NCBI GenBank assembly: GCA_964496575.1
Contig: CAZCAC010000032.1
Span: 1 to 64,000, forward strand
Direction of reading: 5' to 3'
Origin: CAZCAC01 sp964496575
GTDB lineage: Bacteria; Planctomycetota; UBA1135; GCA-002686595
Length of the DNA: 64,000 bases
Part shown: in pieces, positions 25,001-33,025 of the stretch
How positions within the stretch are numbered: the first letter of the stretch is position 1
How the letters are laid out: each line of letters opens with the position of its first letter
Notes under the pieces: model-generated
What the model was told of the DNA's origin: nothing
The model's database searches: none
What the model saw: only the letters and a program-made list of their open reading frames with translations
Program-made: the position numbers and the translations under genes

Positions 25001-25211
25001 CCAGCGTGCGAGTCACCGACGCCAGCCAGCGGTGCAGCCCCGGGCCGACCACCGCCTGTCGCGGGGGCCGCTCCATCGCGACCAGCAGTGCCTCCTGGGC
25101 CACGTCCTCCGCGGCATTCTGATCCCGGAGCAGACTGCGGGCGAGGCCCTGGACCCAGCCCATCTGCGCGAGGAGGTCCTCCTCCCGGATCGTCCGATCA
25201 ACCCGTCTCAT
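22062..25211 (-). CDS. ECF sigma factor fused through a TM segment to an exported multi-domain region
   Basis: 1049 residues in one uninterrupted frame. Residues 10-160 are an ECF sigma factor: region 2 with AAEDVAQEALLVAME and HRWLASVTRTLAR, region 4 with YRSTILHRYLDGLNAREIAE and AAVRKRLSRGLEQLR. One TM segment follows (about 205-221, IITALVLVALGLVAF), then a Pro/Ser/Glu linker and about 780 residues of carboxypeptidase-regulatory-like sandwiches (GVVIDESGRPVSGASV, DARGEFALTSLPEG, DAEGWFRHDGLTPG). The sigma part is cytoplasmic and the rest exported. It is likely to be a tethered sigma factor, active either in place or after proteolysis. Confidence 0.85.
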   Translation of the reverse strand: MRRVDRTIREEDLLAQMGWVQGLARSLLRDQNAAEDVAQEALLVAMERPPRQAVVGPGLHRWLASVTRTLARQLVRGERRRAHREQLAADARDEVRDVIGRGAMQQRMSELVMKLDEPYRSTILHRYLDGLNAREIAERQGVSPAAVRKRLSRGLEQLRGRLDDDHDGDRSAWLMALLPLTRSPGMTVGTTSVLSGALLMSTQAKIITALVLVALGLVAFRTSFTESTPPEPMEELAGLPSSSAGPHAPPPVGGSSTREESTETGRAAVAAEEPATSAAVYPTVTVRARILGADDQPLPGARFAAFGDALEPVQADRDGRVELELVETAQQRILEAVAASLSNAAAIAANEASPWLGFTATAPGHTTREIFEPFDGSPVRELGTLRLVPVGAVAGVVIDESGRPVSGASVCAVVPRSNVRAREAMTLWGPDHHSWAEETRTDARGEFALTSLPEGRWRVWTGAPGRVWSHSEELSIDPTSEQPWLQLVLRELPLENRLGGIVLRPDGTPFEGALLACAGPDEEELDFAEFGHSGADGRFLLTVPARKEWYVRASDPTDELGCVTTTDKVVGGTDGIVLALRAPSPLRLVVVDEEGEPVSAFAVRIAPAGEIFPTFYGEFGEPDGLAEVPTPDRPYLVSVRAAGYARHDVGPITPGPERELACTLERLAALRGHLRAGGEPVANGRVQLIRRRNPRAVDWLQGFPARLDGQGLVGVMTGSDGAFVMHIERSGSYVLFAEAEGWAATEHGPLELDRRREEEIDLVLTAGGAIEGLVRTPAGVSPAGVVVRFCRGDMRVHEARTDAEGWFRHDGLTPGSWMVRATPSPSSGSPRLRVSAIERREYEEDFVFPFDCEVFEGRVTRLDLDLTGHECAGLRGSVLLDGEPAASFSACLSPADVPWFTRRFGKEVRDLDADGGFDFGDDRTVGEYWLVVYSAGSSSNDLILVSHLSLERGDNVSDLTFETASLTGRVGAANAGRPLCLVSHLEPSVFAVVPLEPDPSGTFHLDRVPAGRCTLHARGEGDDPDDPPGWPSVYELEIAPGESQELSID

Positions 25212-25449
25212 GGTTCCCGTTCAGGGCCGCTGCGGACGCCGAGTGTGACGGGAATCCGAGAATCCGGCGGGAGAAGGGCTTCGCGTCGGGCATGGAGAAC
25301 GATGGGGACGATACCAGCAGCTGGCCCTCGGGTTACGCGATTCGTCTGTCGGCGGGCACCGGTCGCCACGAGCCCGATCCCAAGCGGCCGGGCCACGCGA
25401 GGACTCGCATGACCCGGCCTCGGCGGAGAATCCGCCAGACACCTGCCAC

Positions 25450-25752
25450 CTATTCGGTTTCCGGGGGCGGTTCGCCCTTCCAGGTGATCTCCGTGGTGCT
25501 GAATCCGAACAGCTTGTTCAGGACGCCGAGGATCGAGTGCCAGTCGCTCGGTGAGCTCCGCACGGAGATGACCTCGGCGCCTTCGGGGACCTTCGCCCAG
25601 GCGGCGTCCCGGTCGTCGCCGGGGATGTTCAGGCCGACCAGGTGGAACGTCTCGGCGTGGACGGTGTACGTGTCGTCGGTCTGGCGCACTCCGACACAGC
25701 CGGTGAACAGGGGAATCAGCAACAACGAGGGAAACAGACAGCTCTTCATCAT
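25450..25752 (-). CDS. Small lipoprotein of unknown function
   Basis: 100 residues. The signal peptide ends LLIPLFTGC, so Cys19 is the lipidation site. The mature part of about 80 residues has an AETFHLVGLNIPGDDRD segment followed by EVISVRSSPSDWHSILG and FGFSTTEITWKGE. It resembles short secreted or TRL-like lipoproteins only vaguely. It starts at one of two tandem ATG codons. Genes on both sides are separated by more than 230 bp, so it is likely monocistronic. A small stem (GGCGGA-GAA-TCCGCC, 25422-25436) follows its stop. Confidence 0.7.
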   Translation of the reverse strand: MMKSCLFPSLLLIPLFTGCVGVRQTDDTYTVHAETFHLVGLNIPGDDRDAAWAKVPEGAEVISVRSSPSDWHSILGVLNKLFGFSTTEITWKGEPPPETE

Positions 25753-26095
25753 TCAGTCCTCGAGATCGGGGTAGGGGTGGAGGCTCCGGCCGGGGACGGG
25801 AAGTCCGTGACTCGGGGGTCTCGAATCCCCGCGCCTTCCCGAGTGCCCTGCCAAGGCCGATGCCGTTCTTCTCTCGAAGCCCCAGGGGAGGGCGCGGCGA
25901 GGGCCACGGGCTCTCTGCACAAAAACGTCCGAGGCGGCGATCCTTACGTTCTCGCCGGCTCGGGGGCGTCCCCCCGCCGAAGCTGGATCCCGTCCAGAGC
26001 CGCTGCTATGGTCCCCGGAGCCCGATCGAGTGGACCTCTGGTGATGTACATGGAACCGTCGGGCCGAATGGCGCGCCATCGGGAGTACTCGCACC
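25753..26095. other. Intergenic region between divergent genes (343 bp)
   Basis: It separates the small lipoprotein gene from the RDD/TPR gene and must hold both promoters, but no convincing -35/-10 pair is visible. A short sequence at 25813-25831 resembles a tRNA T-arm with one extra loop base, without a matching acceptor stem. A G/C stem occurs near 25969-25980. Open frames here are not coding-like. Confidence 0.4.
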
Positions 26096-28315
26096 ATGGA
26101 CCATCACTTCGTCTCGGATACCTGCACCCGGTGTGGGGAGGCTCGGGAGAGCGTCGGGGAGTCCTCCGTCTGCTCCGGCGGATACGAGGAGGAGCCGCGA
26201 GTGCCGGAGGTCGTCCTGGCTTCGCGGTCCGATCGCTTCGTCGCTCAGGTGCTCGACGCGATCGTAGCGGTGGGACTCTCGGTCGCCCTGTGGGTAGGGC
26301 TCGGCCAGCTCCTCGGCGGCGAACAGTCCGTCGTGCTGGGGTTCATGGGGCTCTTCTACTACCGCCTCATGTGCGACGGCTACTCCGGCCGGAGCATCGG
26401 CAAGCGCGCCCTGCGCATCCAGGTCATTCGCCGGGAATCGGACACCGCCTGCGGCTTCGGGGGTTCCCTGGTGAGGAACCTCTCGCTCTGGATGTTCGGC
26501 ATCTTCGACGTGCTCTTCATCCTCGGCGGCAACAAGCGGCGCCTGGGTGACTACATCGCGGGGACCACCGTCATCAAGGTGTCGGCGCGCACCAGGCCGC
26601 GAAAGCTCTCACCAGCGACCCTCGCGCGAGCGGCGCATCACCTGGTTCACGTCGTGGTCCTCGGCGGGATCGCCGCTCTGATCCTCCAGGTACACCGATC
26701 GGTCTTCCATTCCGATGTCCATGTCTTCAACGACTCGCCGATTCCGGTGGAGGTCCGGATCGGGGAGCACACGCGGCAGCTCGCCGCCGAGGAGAGAGTT
26801 AAGATCGAGAACGTCGGAGTCGGGGATCACCACCTCAGGGTCAGCGGTCTCGACGGAGAGGTGATCGAGGAGCAGGATGTGACGATTCCCGGGGGCAACG
26901 ACCTCGTGGCCTACAACGTCCTCGGGGCCGCGCCGATCTTTCTCATGGAGCAGATCTACGGAGATGAAGGCGACGGCCTTCCCGAACCGGACTACATCGA
27001 CTTGTCGGGAACGCGGTGGGTGACGCGCGAGGACGTGGGGTACGTCCTGAGGGATGCCCCCGATGAAGTCTACGTCGGCTTCGGCGAGACGTACCGGTCG
27101 ATCTGGACGTTCGACCAGGAGAGCGGCGGCTGGAGGACCAGCCTGGCGAACATGGGGATTCAGGATCGCTACGAGGAGCTGGAGAGTCTCGCCCGGGGGA
27201 TCCTGGAGCACGCGGGCGAGGGCGAGTCCGTGACCCTCGACGTCCTGGGCGCGGTGGAGGTCGAAGGACCGTACGAGCTCTACGTGGAGCTGACCGAGGG
27301 CGCCCTGGAGCGCTTCCCCGGGAGTCTCGGTCTCCATCGGATGAAGCAGGACCAGCGGCTGTGGTACGGCGAGGTAAGAGAGCTCCGGGACGCGTACTCC
27401 GAGCTCTTTGCGGAGAGCCCCGACTCCGCCGACCTGGCGTACCTCGCTGCGCGCCTGATGCCCCCCCTGGAAGCGCTGGAGGAGACCGTGGCCCTGCTCG
27501 AGCGCTTCCCCGAGAGTCCGGAGCTGCTCGAGCTGCGGGGCTGGGCCCTCCACCAGCTCGGTGAGTTCGAGCGAGCGCGGCCGTTCCTCGAGCGGGCCCT
27601 CGACGCGCAACCGAGGTGGACCCTCGACCTCGTCGAGACCGCGGCGGGCAACCTGCTCGCCCTGGGACGGGGGAAGGATGCGCGCGACCTGATCCGCGAC
27701 TTCGAGAAACGTGTCGCCTCGACGAGTCGCGAGTTCGCCGTTCTCTCCGCCCGCGTCCATTTCGCAGGCGGGAGAACGAAACAGTCGAAGTCCACCATCC
27801 GGGTGCTGGAGGCGCGCTACGGGATCTACGACTGGGACACCGAGCTGGTGATGTGGTTGCGCGGTGGCGGTACGGCAACCCCCGAGCTCGATGCGGCCAG
27901 CGTCGAATACGAAGGACTTCGCTCCGCCCTGACCGTGGCCCAGGCCCTCGAGCGAGGTCCGGAAGAGGCCCTCGCGGCACACCGGGGCGCGGAGGTCTTC
28001 GCATCCAAGTACCTCGACTCTCCCCGACTCGTGGCCTTGGCCTGTGCCTACCTCGCCGAGGGCGAGCGCGCTGAGGGAGAAGAGCTGCTCGGCGAGGTGT
28101 GGGTTCCGGCGCACGTGCTCGAGAGCACCGTGCTCGAGCCCGGCGAGAACCCACACGCCCCCGAGCTCTCCTGGGAGATTCGTGCCGTGCTCGAGCTCTT
28201 CGAGGGTCTGAACTTCGCGCCGGGCAGCCCCGAGCGCGCGGAGCACTTCGAGCGCGCACGGACCATGGACTTCATGAAGGGGATCGCCTGGCGGGCCGCC
28301 GAGCAGTGGAAGTGA
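26096..28315 (+). CDS. RDD-domain membrane protein with extracytoplasmic TPR-like region
   Basis: 739 residues. A short N-terminal cysteine cluster (Cys10, Cys13, Cys26 in DTCTRCG...) resembles a small zinc ribbon. An RDD domain follows at about 42-165: SDRFVAQVLDAIVA, FYYRLMCDGYSGRSIGKRALRIQVI, then a third hydrophobic segment. Another TM (about 184-200) leads to a soluble region with a PEGA-like sandwich (VFNDSPIPVEVRIGE) and later TPR-like helices (LERFPESPELLELRGWALHQ). Function is unknown; RDD proteins have been linked to transport or membrane stress. A strong hairpin follows directly after its stop. Confidence 0.7.
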   Translation: MDHHFVSDTCTRCGEARESVGESSVCSGGYEEEPRVPEVVLASRSDRFVAQVLDAIVAVGLSVALWVGLGQLLGGEQSVVLGFMGLFYYRLMCDGYSGRSIGKRALRIQVIRRESDTACGFGGSLVRNLSLWMFGIFDVLFILGGNKRRLGDYIAGTTVIKVSARTRPRKLSPATLARAAHHLVHVVVLGGIAALILQVHRSVFHSDVHVFNDSPIPVEVRIGEHTRQLAAEERVKIENVGVGDHHLRVSGLDGEVIEEQDVTIPGGNDLVAYNVLGAAPIFLMEQIYGDEGDGLPEPDYIDLSGTRWVTREDVGYVLRDAPDEVYVGFGETYRSIWTFDQESGGWRTSLANMGIQDRYEELESLARGILEHAGEGESVTLDVLGAVEVEGPYELYVELTEGALERFPGSLGLHRMKQDQRLWYGEVRELRDAYSELFAESPDSADLAYLAARLMPPLEALEETVALLERFPESPELLELRGWALHQLGEFERARPFLERALDAQPRWTLDLVETAAGNLLALGRGKDARDLIRDFEKRVASTSREFAVLSARVHFAGGRTKQSKSTIRVLEARYGIYDWDTELVMWLRGGGTATPELDAASVEYEGLRSALTVAQALERGPEEALAAHRGAEVFASKYLDSPRLVALACAYLAEGERAEGEELLGEVWVPAHVLESTVLEPGENPHAPELSWEIRAVLELFEGLNFAPGSPERAEHFERARTMDFMKGIAWRAAEQWK

Positions 28316-28324
28316 GCCGACACC

Positions 28325-28357
28325 GCTGGAGCCCCGACCTCGGTCGGGGGTTCCAGC
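28325..28357 (+). terminator. Hairpin after the RDD/TPR gene
   Basis: GCTGGA-G-CCCCGACC (28325-28339) pairs with GGTCGGGG-GT-TCCAGC (28342-28357): 14 base pairs with a small internal bulge and a 2-base nominal loop. It lies 10 bases after the stop codon. No U-run follows, so it may be a Rho-assisted or leaky terminator. It also marks the exact upstream boundary of the ornithine-cyclodeaminase-like remnant. Confidence 0.55.
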
Positions 28358-28633
28358 GACCCGATCATCGACGGTGACTGGATCACGCCCGGCACGCACA
28401 TCAACGGCGTCGGCTCTCACGCGCCGGCGACGCGCGAGATCGACGCGAAGACGCTGAACAAGTCGCGCGTGGTGTGCGACCGCGTCGACGCGTGCAAGGC
28501 CGAGGCGGGCGAGCACGCCGACGAAATCACTCTCTTCAAGTCGGTGGGCCTGGCGATCCAGGACATCTCCGCGGCGTACCACGTCTACACCCGGGCGCAG
28601 GAGACGGGAACGGGGATCGACTTCGAGTTCTGA
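28358..28633 (+). pseudogene. 3' remnant of an ornithine cyclodeaminase/mu-crystallin family gene
   Basis: An open frame without any suitable start codon reads through to a TGA at 28631-28633 and encodes about 91 residues that match the C-terminal third of the ornithine cyclodeaminase family. Visible blocks are PIIDGDWITPGTHINGVGSH, then REIDAKTLNKSRVV and LFKSVGLAIQDISAA. The N-terminal two thirds, including most of the active site and NAD-binding fold, are missing. The preceding hairpin forms the junction. The frame itself is clean, so loss was recent or the fragment is under selection. An assembly join is the main alternative explanation. Confidence 0.8.
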
Positions 28634-28636
28634 TCC

Positions 28637-28987
28637 CTACTTCGGCGGCCACTCCGCCCAGCTCAGGGGGTCGGGGACGTAGGTCAGGTCGGGCAGCTTC
28701 TTCAGATTGAGGGCCGGGGCGAGCTCGTCGTGGATGTAGCCGCCCGCCTCGGCGATCAGCGCTCCCGCCTCGCCGCCGTTGGTGAAGCCCGCCGTCTCCG
28801 GGTCGGCGCTGATCGCGGGCGCGTAGTAGACCCGGAAGTGCTGGGTCCCCGAGCCCACCTCGACGCGGAGGATGTCCAGCTGCTGGAGGCTCTCGTCCTC
28901 GGCCCCGGAGAAGATCAGCGAGAGCTCCTGGAAGATCGCCTTGGCCAGCTGCTGCTCGCGAATGTGCCGCCTGGAGGGATGAGACAT
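28637..28987 (-). CDS. rbfA: Ribosome-binding factor A-like protein
   Basis: 116 residues from the ATG at 28987, with GGAG eight to eleven bases upstream; a start at 29017 would add ten residues. The N-terminal REQQLAKAIFQELSLIF helix, a LRVEVGSG..HFRVYYAP strand pair and the C-terminal block with YIHDELAPALNLKKLPDLTY fit the KH-like RbfA fold, which helps mature 16S rRNA in the 30S subunit. The usual neighbours infB, truB and nusA are absent, and the gene stands alone and convergent with the cyclodeaminase remnant. The match is by pattern, moderately sure. Confidence 0.75.
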   Translation of the reverse strand: MSHPSRRHIREQQLAKAIFQELSLIFSGAEDESLQQLDILRVEVGSGTQHFRVYYAPAISADPETAGFTNGGEAGALIAEAGGYIHDELAPALNLKKLPDLTYVPDPLSWAEWPPK

Positions 28988-29161
28988 GTCGAGATTCTCC
29001 CTCGTTCCCGCCGACATTCAAGGAGCGAGCCCGGGTCCCCGGCCGCCACGAATGCCGCTGGGCACATTCTGGCGAGACGGCGAGTCACCCGGAAGGCTGC
29101 CCGCGGTACCAGAGGGCGGCCGTGGTATGGGGTCTGGCCCACTCGCGAAGACCGTGGTTCG

Positions 29162-31054
29162 ATGCGCCTCATGGAGAGTCCATTGATTCGATATCTGCTG
29201 CTCGCCTGCTCGCTCCTCCTCCTCGCCGCTCCGGGCCGGACCCAGGAGCGCTCGACCGACGAACTCCTCCAGGAGGTCCTCGCCGCTCCGGAGAAGGCCT
29301 CACCGGACCTCTTCGAGGCGATTGCGAAACCGGGTGATGCCGAAGCGATGGCCGCGTTGAAGCAGTGCCTGAAGGCGGTCATGAGTCCGCGGTCGACCGA
29401 GGACATCGTGTGGGCGTTCCGCCACTTCGACCAGGACAAGGTGCGTCGGGTGGACGCGCTGATGACGCTCGAGGACCTCGCCTGGAACCGGTGCCTCGCC
29501 CATCTCGACGTGGACGAGGTGCGGCGAGAGAGACGCAGCAACTCCTGGGCCGGTGAGGGATACAGACTGGTATCGCGCGCCGCGGCTCGGACTCTACGGA
29601 CCTTCGGCGAGCACGCGAATTCGATCCTGGAGGAGATCCTGCGCGAACACCATGACCCGGTGGTGCGGCAGATCGCGATCGGCGGGCTGGTCGGGGAGCT
29701 CGCGCGAAGGGGTACCAGGGATGAGCTGGAACTGATCCTCGAGCACTACCGGCCGGACGTGTCGGGGACCTTCCAGACGGGGGTCCTGTGCCTGCGCACC
29801 TTTTCCATCGAGGTGGCGCAGAAGCGCCTGATGAGGGCGGTCGACGACCAGCGGCTGGACGACGACGTCCGTGCCATGGCCCTGACGGCGCTAGTCGACG
29901 ACAAGGGGAAGAAGATCGATCGTCTCCTCGTCAAGCAGCTCCGGGGCAAGGTCCCGCTGCTGCAGCAGAAGGCGGCGAAGATGCTCAGCGCCCGGGGCGT
30001 GACCGGGCACGAGAAGGAGCTCGCGCGCGTCGTTCGGGGAAGGACCCTGAACGGGCGGGCGGCGAGGTACGAGGCCCTGCTGGCGCTGGCTGCCGCCCTG
30101 AATGCGCAGCGGAAGACCGACGAGTTGCGCGATTTGCTGTTCGAGGCCGTCGAGAACGATCGCTTCGAGCTGCGCCTCGGCGCCGTGGCGGCACTTCCCC
30201 TCCTGAACGAGGTCGCCGCCCGCGAGCACCTCGTCGGGCGAATCCGCGACATCAACCCCGAGGTGCGCCTCGGGGCGATCGACTCGGTTCTCGAGCTGCG
30301 CCTGAAGGAGGCGATCCCCAACCTGATCGAGCGCGTCGAGCGGGACAGCGCGCGGATCCGCCGGCGCGCACACGACGCGCTCGAGCTCCTCACCGGAATC
30401 GACCACGGAGAAGGGACGCGGTGGCGGAAGTGGTGGGACGCGGAAGGGGAGCACTTCGTCCCGCCCTCGCTCGCCGAGGCCGAGGCGGCCCGGGCGAAGC
30501 GCGCGAAGAACCGCGCCGAGAGCCCCACGCGGGCGACCTTCTGCGGCATCCCGATCGAGAACGACCGGCTGATCTTCCTCGTCGACCGGAGCGGTTCGAT
30601 GGGGCTGACCTACCGCGGGGGGGGCACGTGCTGGGAGTGGGCCCGAGCCGAAATCGGGCGATTGCTGGCCGACCTGCCCGGTCGAGTGAAGGTCAACCTG
30701 GTCTGGTTCGAGGAGATGGCCCGATCGTGGCGACGCGAGCTCACCACCCTAGACGACAAGACCCGGGCCGACCTGACCCGTTTCCTCGACTCGTACCGGC
30801 TGATGGGACTGGAGACGAATCTCCACGCCGGGCTGATGATGGCGCTCCGCGACCCGAACGTGGAGACGATCGTGTTCCTGACCGACGGGTATCCGACCAC
30901 GGGAGCGATCGTCAGCCAACGAGGGATTCTCGCCGCGCTCCGCGTCGAGCTCGAGCTGCGCCACGTCGTCGTGCACACCGTTTCGGTCGCCGGATACTCG
31001 GAGTTCCTGGAGAAGATCGCCGAGGCGACCGGGGGAGAGTACCGGGAGCTTTGA
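29162..31054 (+). CDS. Exported HEAT-repeat and von Willebrand A domain protein
   Basis: 630 residues from the ATG at 29162 (a second ATG lies at 29171). The signal peptide (LLLACSLLLLAAPGRT) is followed by HEAT-like helical repeats at about 60-400, for example DPVVRQIAIGGLVGELA, NPEVRLGAIDSVLELRL and IRRRAHDALELL. The C-terminal VWA domain starts with ENDRLIFLVDRSGSMG. The metal-ion-dependent adhesion site is complete: DxSxS from Asp475, Thr near 552 and Asp near 575 in FLTDGYPT. It probably mediates protein-protein contact on the outer side of the membrane. The partner is unknown. Confidence 0.85.
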   Translation: MRLMESPLIRYLLLACSLLLLAAPGRTQERSTDELLQEVLAAPEKASPDLFEAIAKPGDAEAMAALKQCLKAVMSPRSTEDIVWAFRHFDQDKVRRVDALMTLEDLAWNRCLAHLDVDEVRRERRSNSWAGEGYRLVSRAAARTLRTFGEHANSILEEILREHHDPVVRQIAIGGLVGELARRGTRDELELILEHYRPDVSGTFQTGVLCLRTFSIEVAQKRLMRAVDDQRLDDDVRAMALTALVDDKGKKIDRLLVKQLRGKVPLLQQKAAKMLSARGVTGHEKELARVVRGRTLNGRAARYEALLALAAALNAQRKTDELRDLLFEAVENDRFELRLGAVAALPLLNEVAAREHLVGRIRDINPEVRLGAIDSVLELRLKEAIPNLIERVERDSARIRRRAHDALELLTGIDHGEGTRWRKWWDAEGEHFVPPSLAEAEAARAKRAKNRAESPTRATFCGIPIENDRLIFLVDRSGSMGLTYRGGGTCWEWARAEIGRLLADLPGRVKVNLVWFEEMARSWRRELTTLDDKTRADLTRFLDSYRLMGLETNLHAGLMMALRDPNVETIVFLTDGYPTTGAIVSQRGILAALRVELELRHVVVHTVSVAGYSEFLEKIAEATGGEYREL

Positions 31055-31302
31055 ATTGCGCGGGAGGCGCCGACCTCGCCAGGTCCTTCCCTTCCTGTAG
31101 GCGAGATCGTGGCTCGAGGCCAGCGTGCCGAGGAGTGGCGCCACTCCCCATCACTCTGGTGTAGTCGTCCACGGGATCGCCGAGCATTCCCGGTGTCCGC
31201 GTGGTTTCGACATGCGGTGTCGGCCATACTCTGGCCATCGATACACTCGCCCGCGGATAGCGGCTTTCCCCGCTCTCATCGGACCTTGCCACCGACCTCA
31301 CC

Positions 31303-32877
31303 ATGAAAGAGCACCGCATTATCCTCGCCGGAGGGGCCCTGGCCCTCCTCGTCTTGCCTGGCCGGGCGGACGAGCTCGTGGTCTCGTACGTCACGGACAC
31401 GAGCAACGACTCCGTCGTTCGGCTCCAGGACCTCGACGACGACGGTACCTACAACGGAACCGGCGAGTCGGTCGTCTACTACGACGACACGATCGGTTCG
31501 ATCGCCCTGTCGAACAACGTCGGCATCGCCATGGACGACGAGGGCATCGTCTACGTCTGCGACAGCAGCCAGGACATCGTCATGGCCTGCATCGACCTCG
31601 ATGGCGACGGCGAGTGCAACGACGCCGGGGAGCACTGGCTCTTCTTCGACGGTGACCCGCTGGTCAACGGCTCCGGAATCGAGATGTCCTCCTCCTCGAA
31701 CATGTGCTGGACCCCCGACGGGAAGCTCTGGGTCGCCAGCGCCGATACCGGTGGCGGGGGATTCGACTACATCCTCTGGCTGGAGGACCAGAACTTCGAC
31801 GACGACGCCAACGACCCCGGAGAGGCGTTCGTCTACTACCACCCGCCGAACAGCGGATCGATCGGAGATACGATCCCGCAGGACATCAAGCTGGGTCCCG
31901 ACGGCGCTATGTACTACCTGGAGACCGGCTCCACGGGGATGTACTCCAAGGGCATCTACCGCCTGGAGGACACCAACGGGGACTTTATGATCAATCCCGG
32001 CACCGGGGAAGTCACTCTCTTCTACGAACCGCCGGCCCTGGCCAACACACCCTTCCCGTGGCAGTTCACCGTCGCGGCGGACGGGTTCTTCTACTACGCC
32101 GACACGGGCAACGAGGTGGTCTGGAAGTTCCGCGACGAGAATGACGACAACGTCGTGACCGTGGGGACCGAGGACGTCCAGTACTGGACGGGAGTCTCCA
32201 GCAGCCTGATCTGGAGCGTGGGGGTGCCCCTGGACAACTCGCTGTACTGCAACGAGTCCCAGGCCCCCGACCGCATGCTGCGCATGGTGGACGGGAATAC
32301 CGACGGCACCATCGACCCGGCTACCGAGGTCGAGGTGATCTACGACGAGGGGCTCGCCGACGTCAACATCGGCAACCCGCGTGGGCTCTACCTGTACGTC
32401 GACACCTCGTTCGGCAACGCCTCCTGCTTCGGCGACGGCTCGGGAACCACGCCTTGCCCCTGCGGCAACCCGGGCGGTGCCGGTGAGGGCTGCGCGAACT
32501 CCACGGGTGTCGGCGCCACGATCGTGACCGGCGGCTCACCGAGCGTCGTGGCGGACGATCTGACCCTCAGCGGCTCGGGCCTGATCGGCGGCCAGTCCGC
32601 CCTGCTCTTCGTCGGCCACGCCTTGATCAACGGCGGGAACGGCACCACCTTTGGCGACGGCTTGCGCTGCGCCGGTGCCGGCATCACGCGCCTCGGCGTG
32701 AAGATGGCCGATCCCGCGGGGGACGCGATGTGGGGACCGGGTCTCGTCGCCGCCTACGGCGCCTGGGGCGTGGCCGAAACCGTCGTCTTCCAGATCTGGT
32801 ACCGCGACCCGGTGGGCAGCCCCTGCGACACCGAGCAGAACACGTCGCACGCGGTCGATTTCGTCACGGAGCCGTAA
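31303..32877 (+). CDS. Secreted calcium-loop/beta-propeller protein with the shared CPCGN C-terminal module
   Basis: 524 residues. The signal peptide ends near GRADE. The body (about 24-365) has at least five acidic loops of dockerin or thrombospondin-3 style, such as DLDDDGTYNGTGE, DLDGDGECNDAGE, DTNGDFMINPGTGE and DGNTDGTIDPATE, set between propeller-like strands (MCWTPDGKLWVASAD, KLGPDGAMYYLETG). The last 140 residues form a module with CFGDGSGT, CPCGNPGG, FGDGLRCAG and IWYRDPVGSPC, shared with two other genes in the window. A secreted surface or matrix protein is likely. Confidence 0.8.
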   Translation: MKEHRIILAGGALALLVLPGRADELVVSYVTDTSNDSVVRLQDLDDDGTYNGTGESVVYYDDTIGSIALSNNVGIAMDDEGIVYVCDSSQDIVMACIDLDGDGECNDAGEHWLFFDGDPLVNGSGIEMSSSSNMCWTPDGKLWVASADTGGGGFDYILWLEDQNFDDDANDPGEAFVYYHPPNSGSIGDTIPQDIKLGPDGAMYYLETGSTGMYSKGIYRLEDTNGDFMINPGTGEVTLFYEPPALANTPFPWQFTVAADGFFYYADTGNEVVWKFRDENDDNVVTVGTEDVQYWTGVSSSLIWSVGVPLDNSLYCNESQAPDRMLRMVDGNTDGTIDPATEVEVIYDEGLADVNIGNPRGLYLYVDTSFGNASCFGDGSGTTPCPCGNPGGAGEGCANSTGVGATIVTGGSPSVVADDLTLSGSGLIGGQSALLFVGHALINGGNGTTFGDGLRCAGAGITRLGVKMADPAGDAMWGPGLVAAYGAWGVAETVVFQIWYRDPVGSPCDTEQNTSHAVDFVTEP

Positions 32878-32902
32878 GCGGCCCTCCGATCCGACACCCA
32901 CG

Positions 32903-32936
32903 CCCCCGCCGGTGCTCGAACGCCGGCGGGGGTTCT
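32903..32936 (+). terminator. Rho-independent-like terminator
   Basis: CCCCCGCCGG (32903-32912) and CCGGCGGGGG (32923-32932) form a perfect 10-bp stem with a 10-base loop, followed by TTCTCCTT, a weak U-rich tail. It lies 26 bases after the stop of the secreted protein gene and separates it from the next one. Confidence 0.65.
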
Positions 32937-33025
32937 CCTTGCAATCACCGCGGCCGCCTGCAGTAGCCGGGCCGTTGGTATCCTGTACCGGTCGTCCACC
33001 GTTTCGCAATCATCCAGGAAGTCTG

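Noticed and set aside
25422..25436. Stem GGCGGA-GAA-TCCGCC as a terminator
   Set aside because: Only 6 bp, no U-run; similar stems arise often by chance at this GC content.
25813..25831. tRNA T-arm-like sequence (CGGGG...TCGAAT...CCCCG)
   Set aside because: The loop has an extra base and no acceptor, D-arm or anticodon arm can be paired upstream; probably chance in GC-rich DNA.
26609..28582. 657-residue minus-strand open frame
   Set aside because: Shadow of the RDD/TPR gene; the real gene has clear RDD and TPR features.
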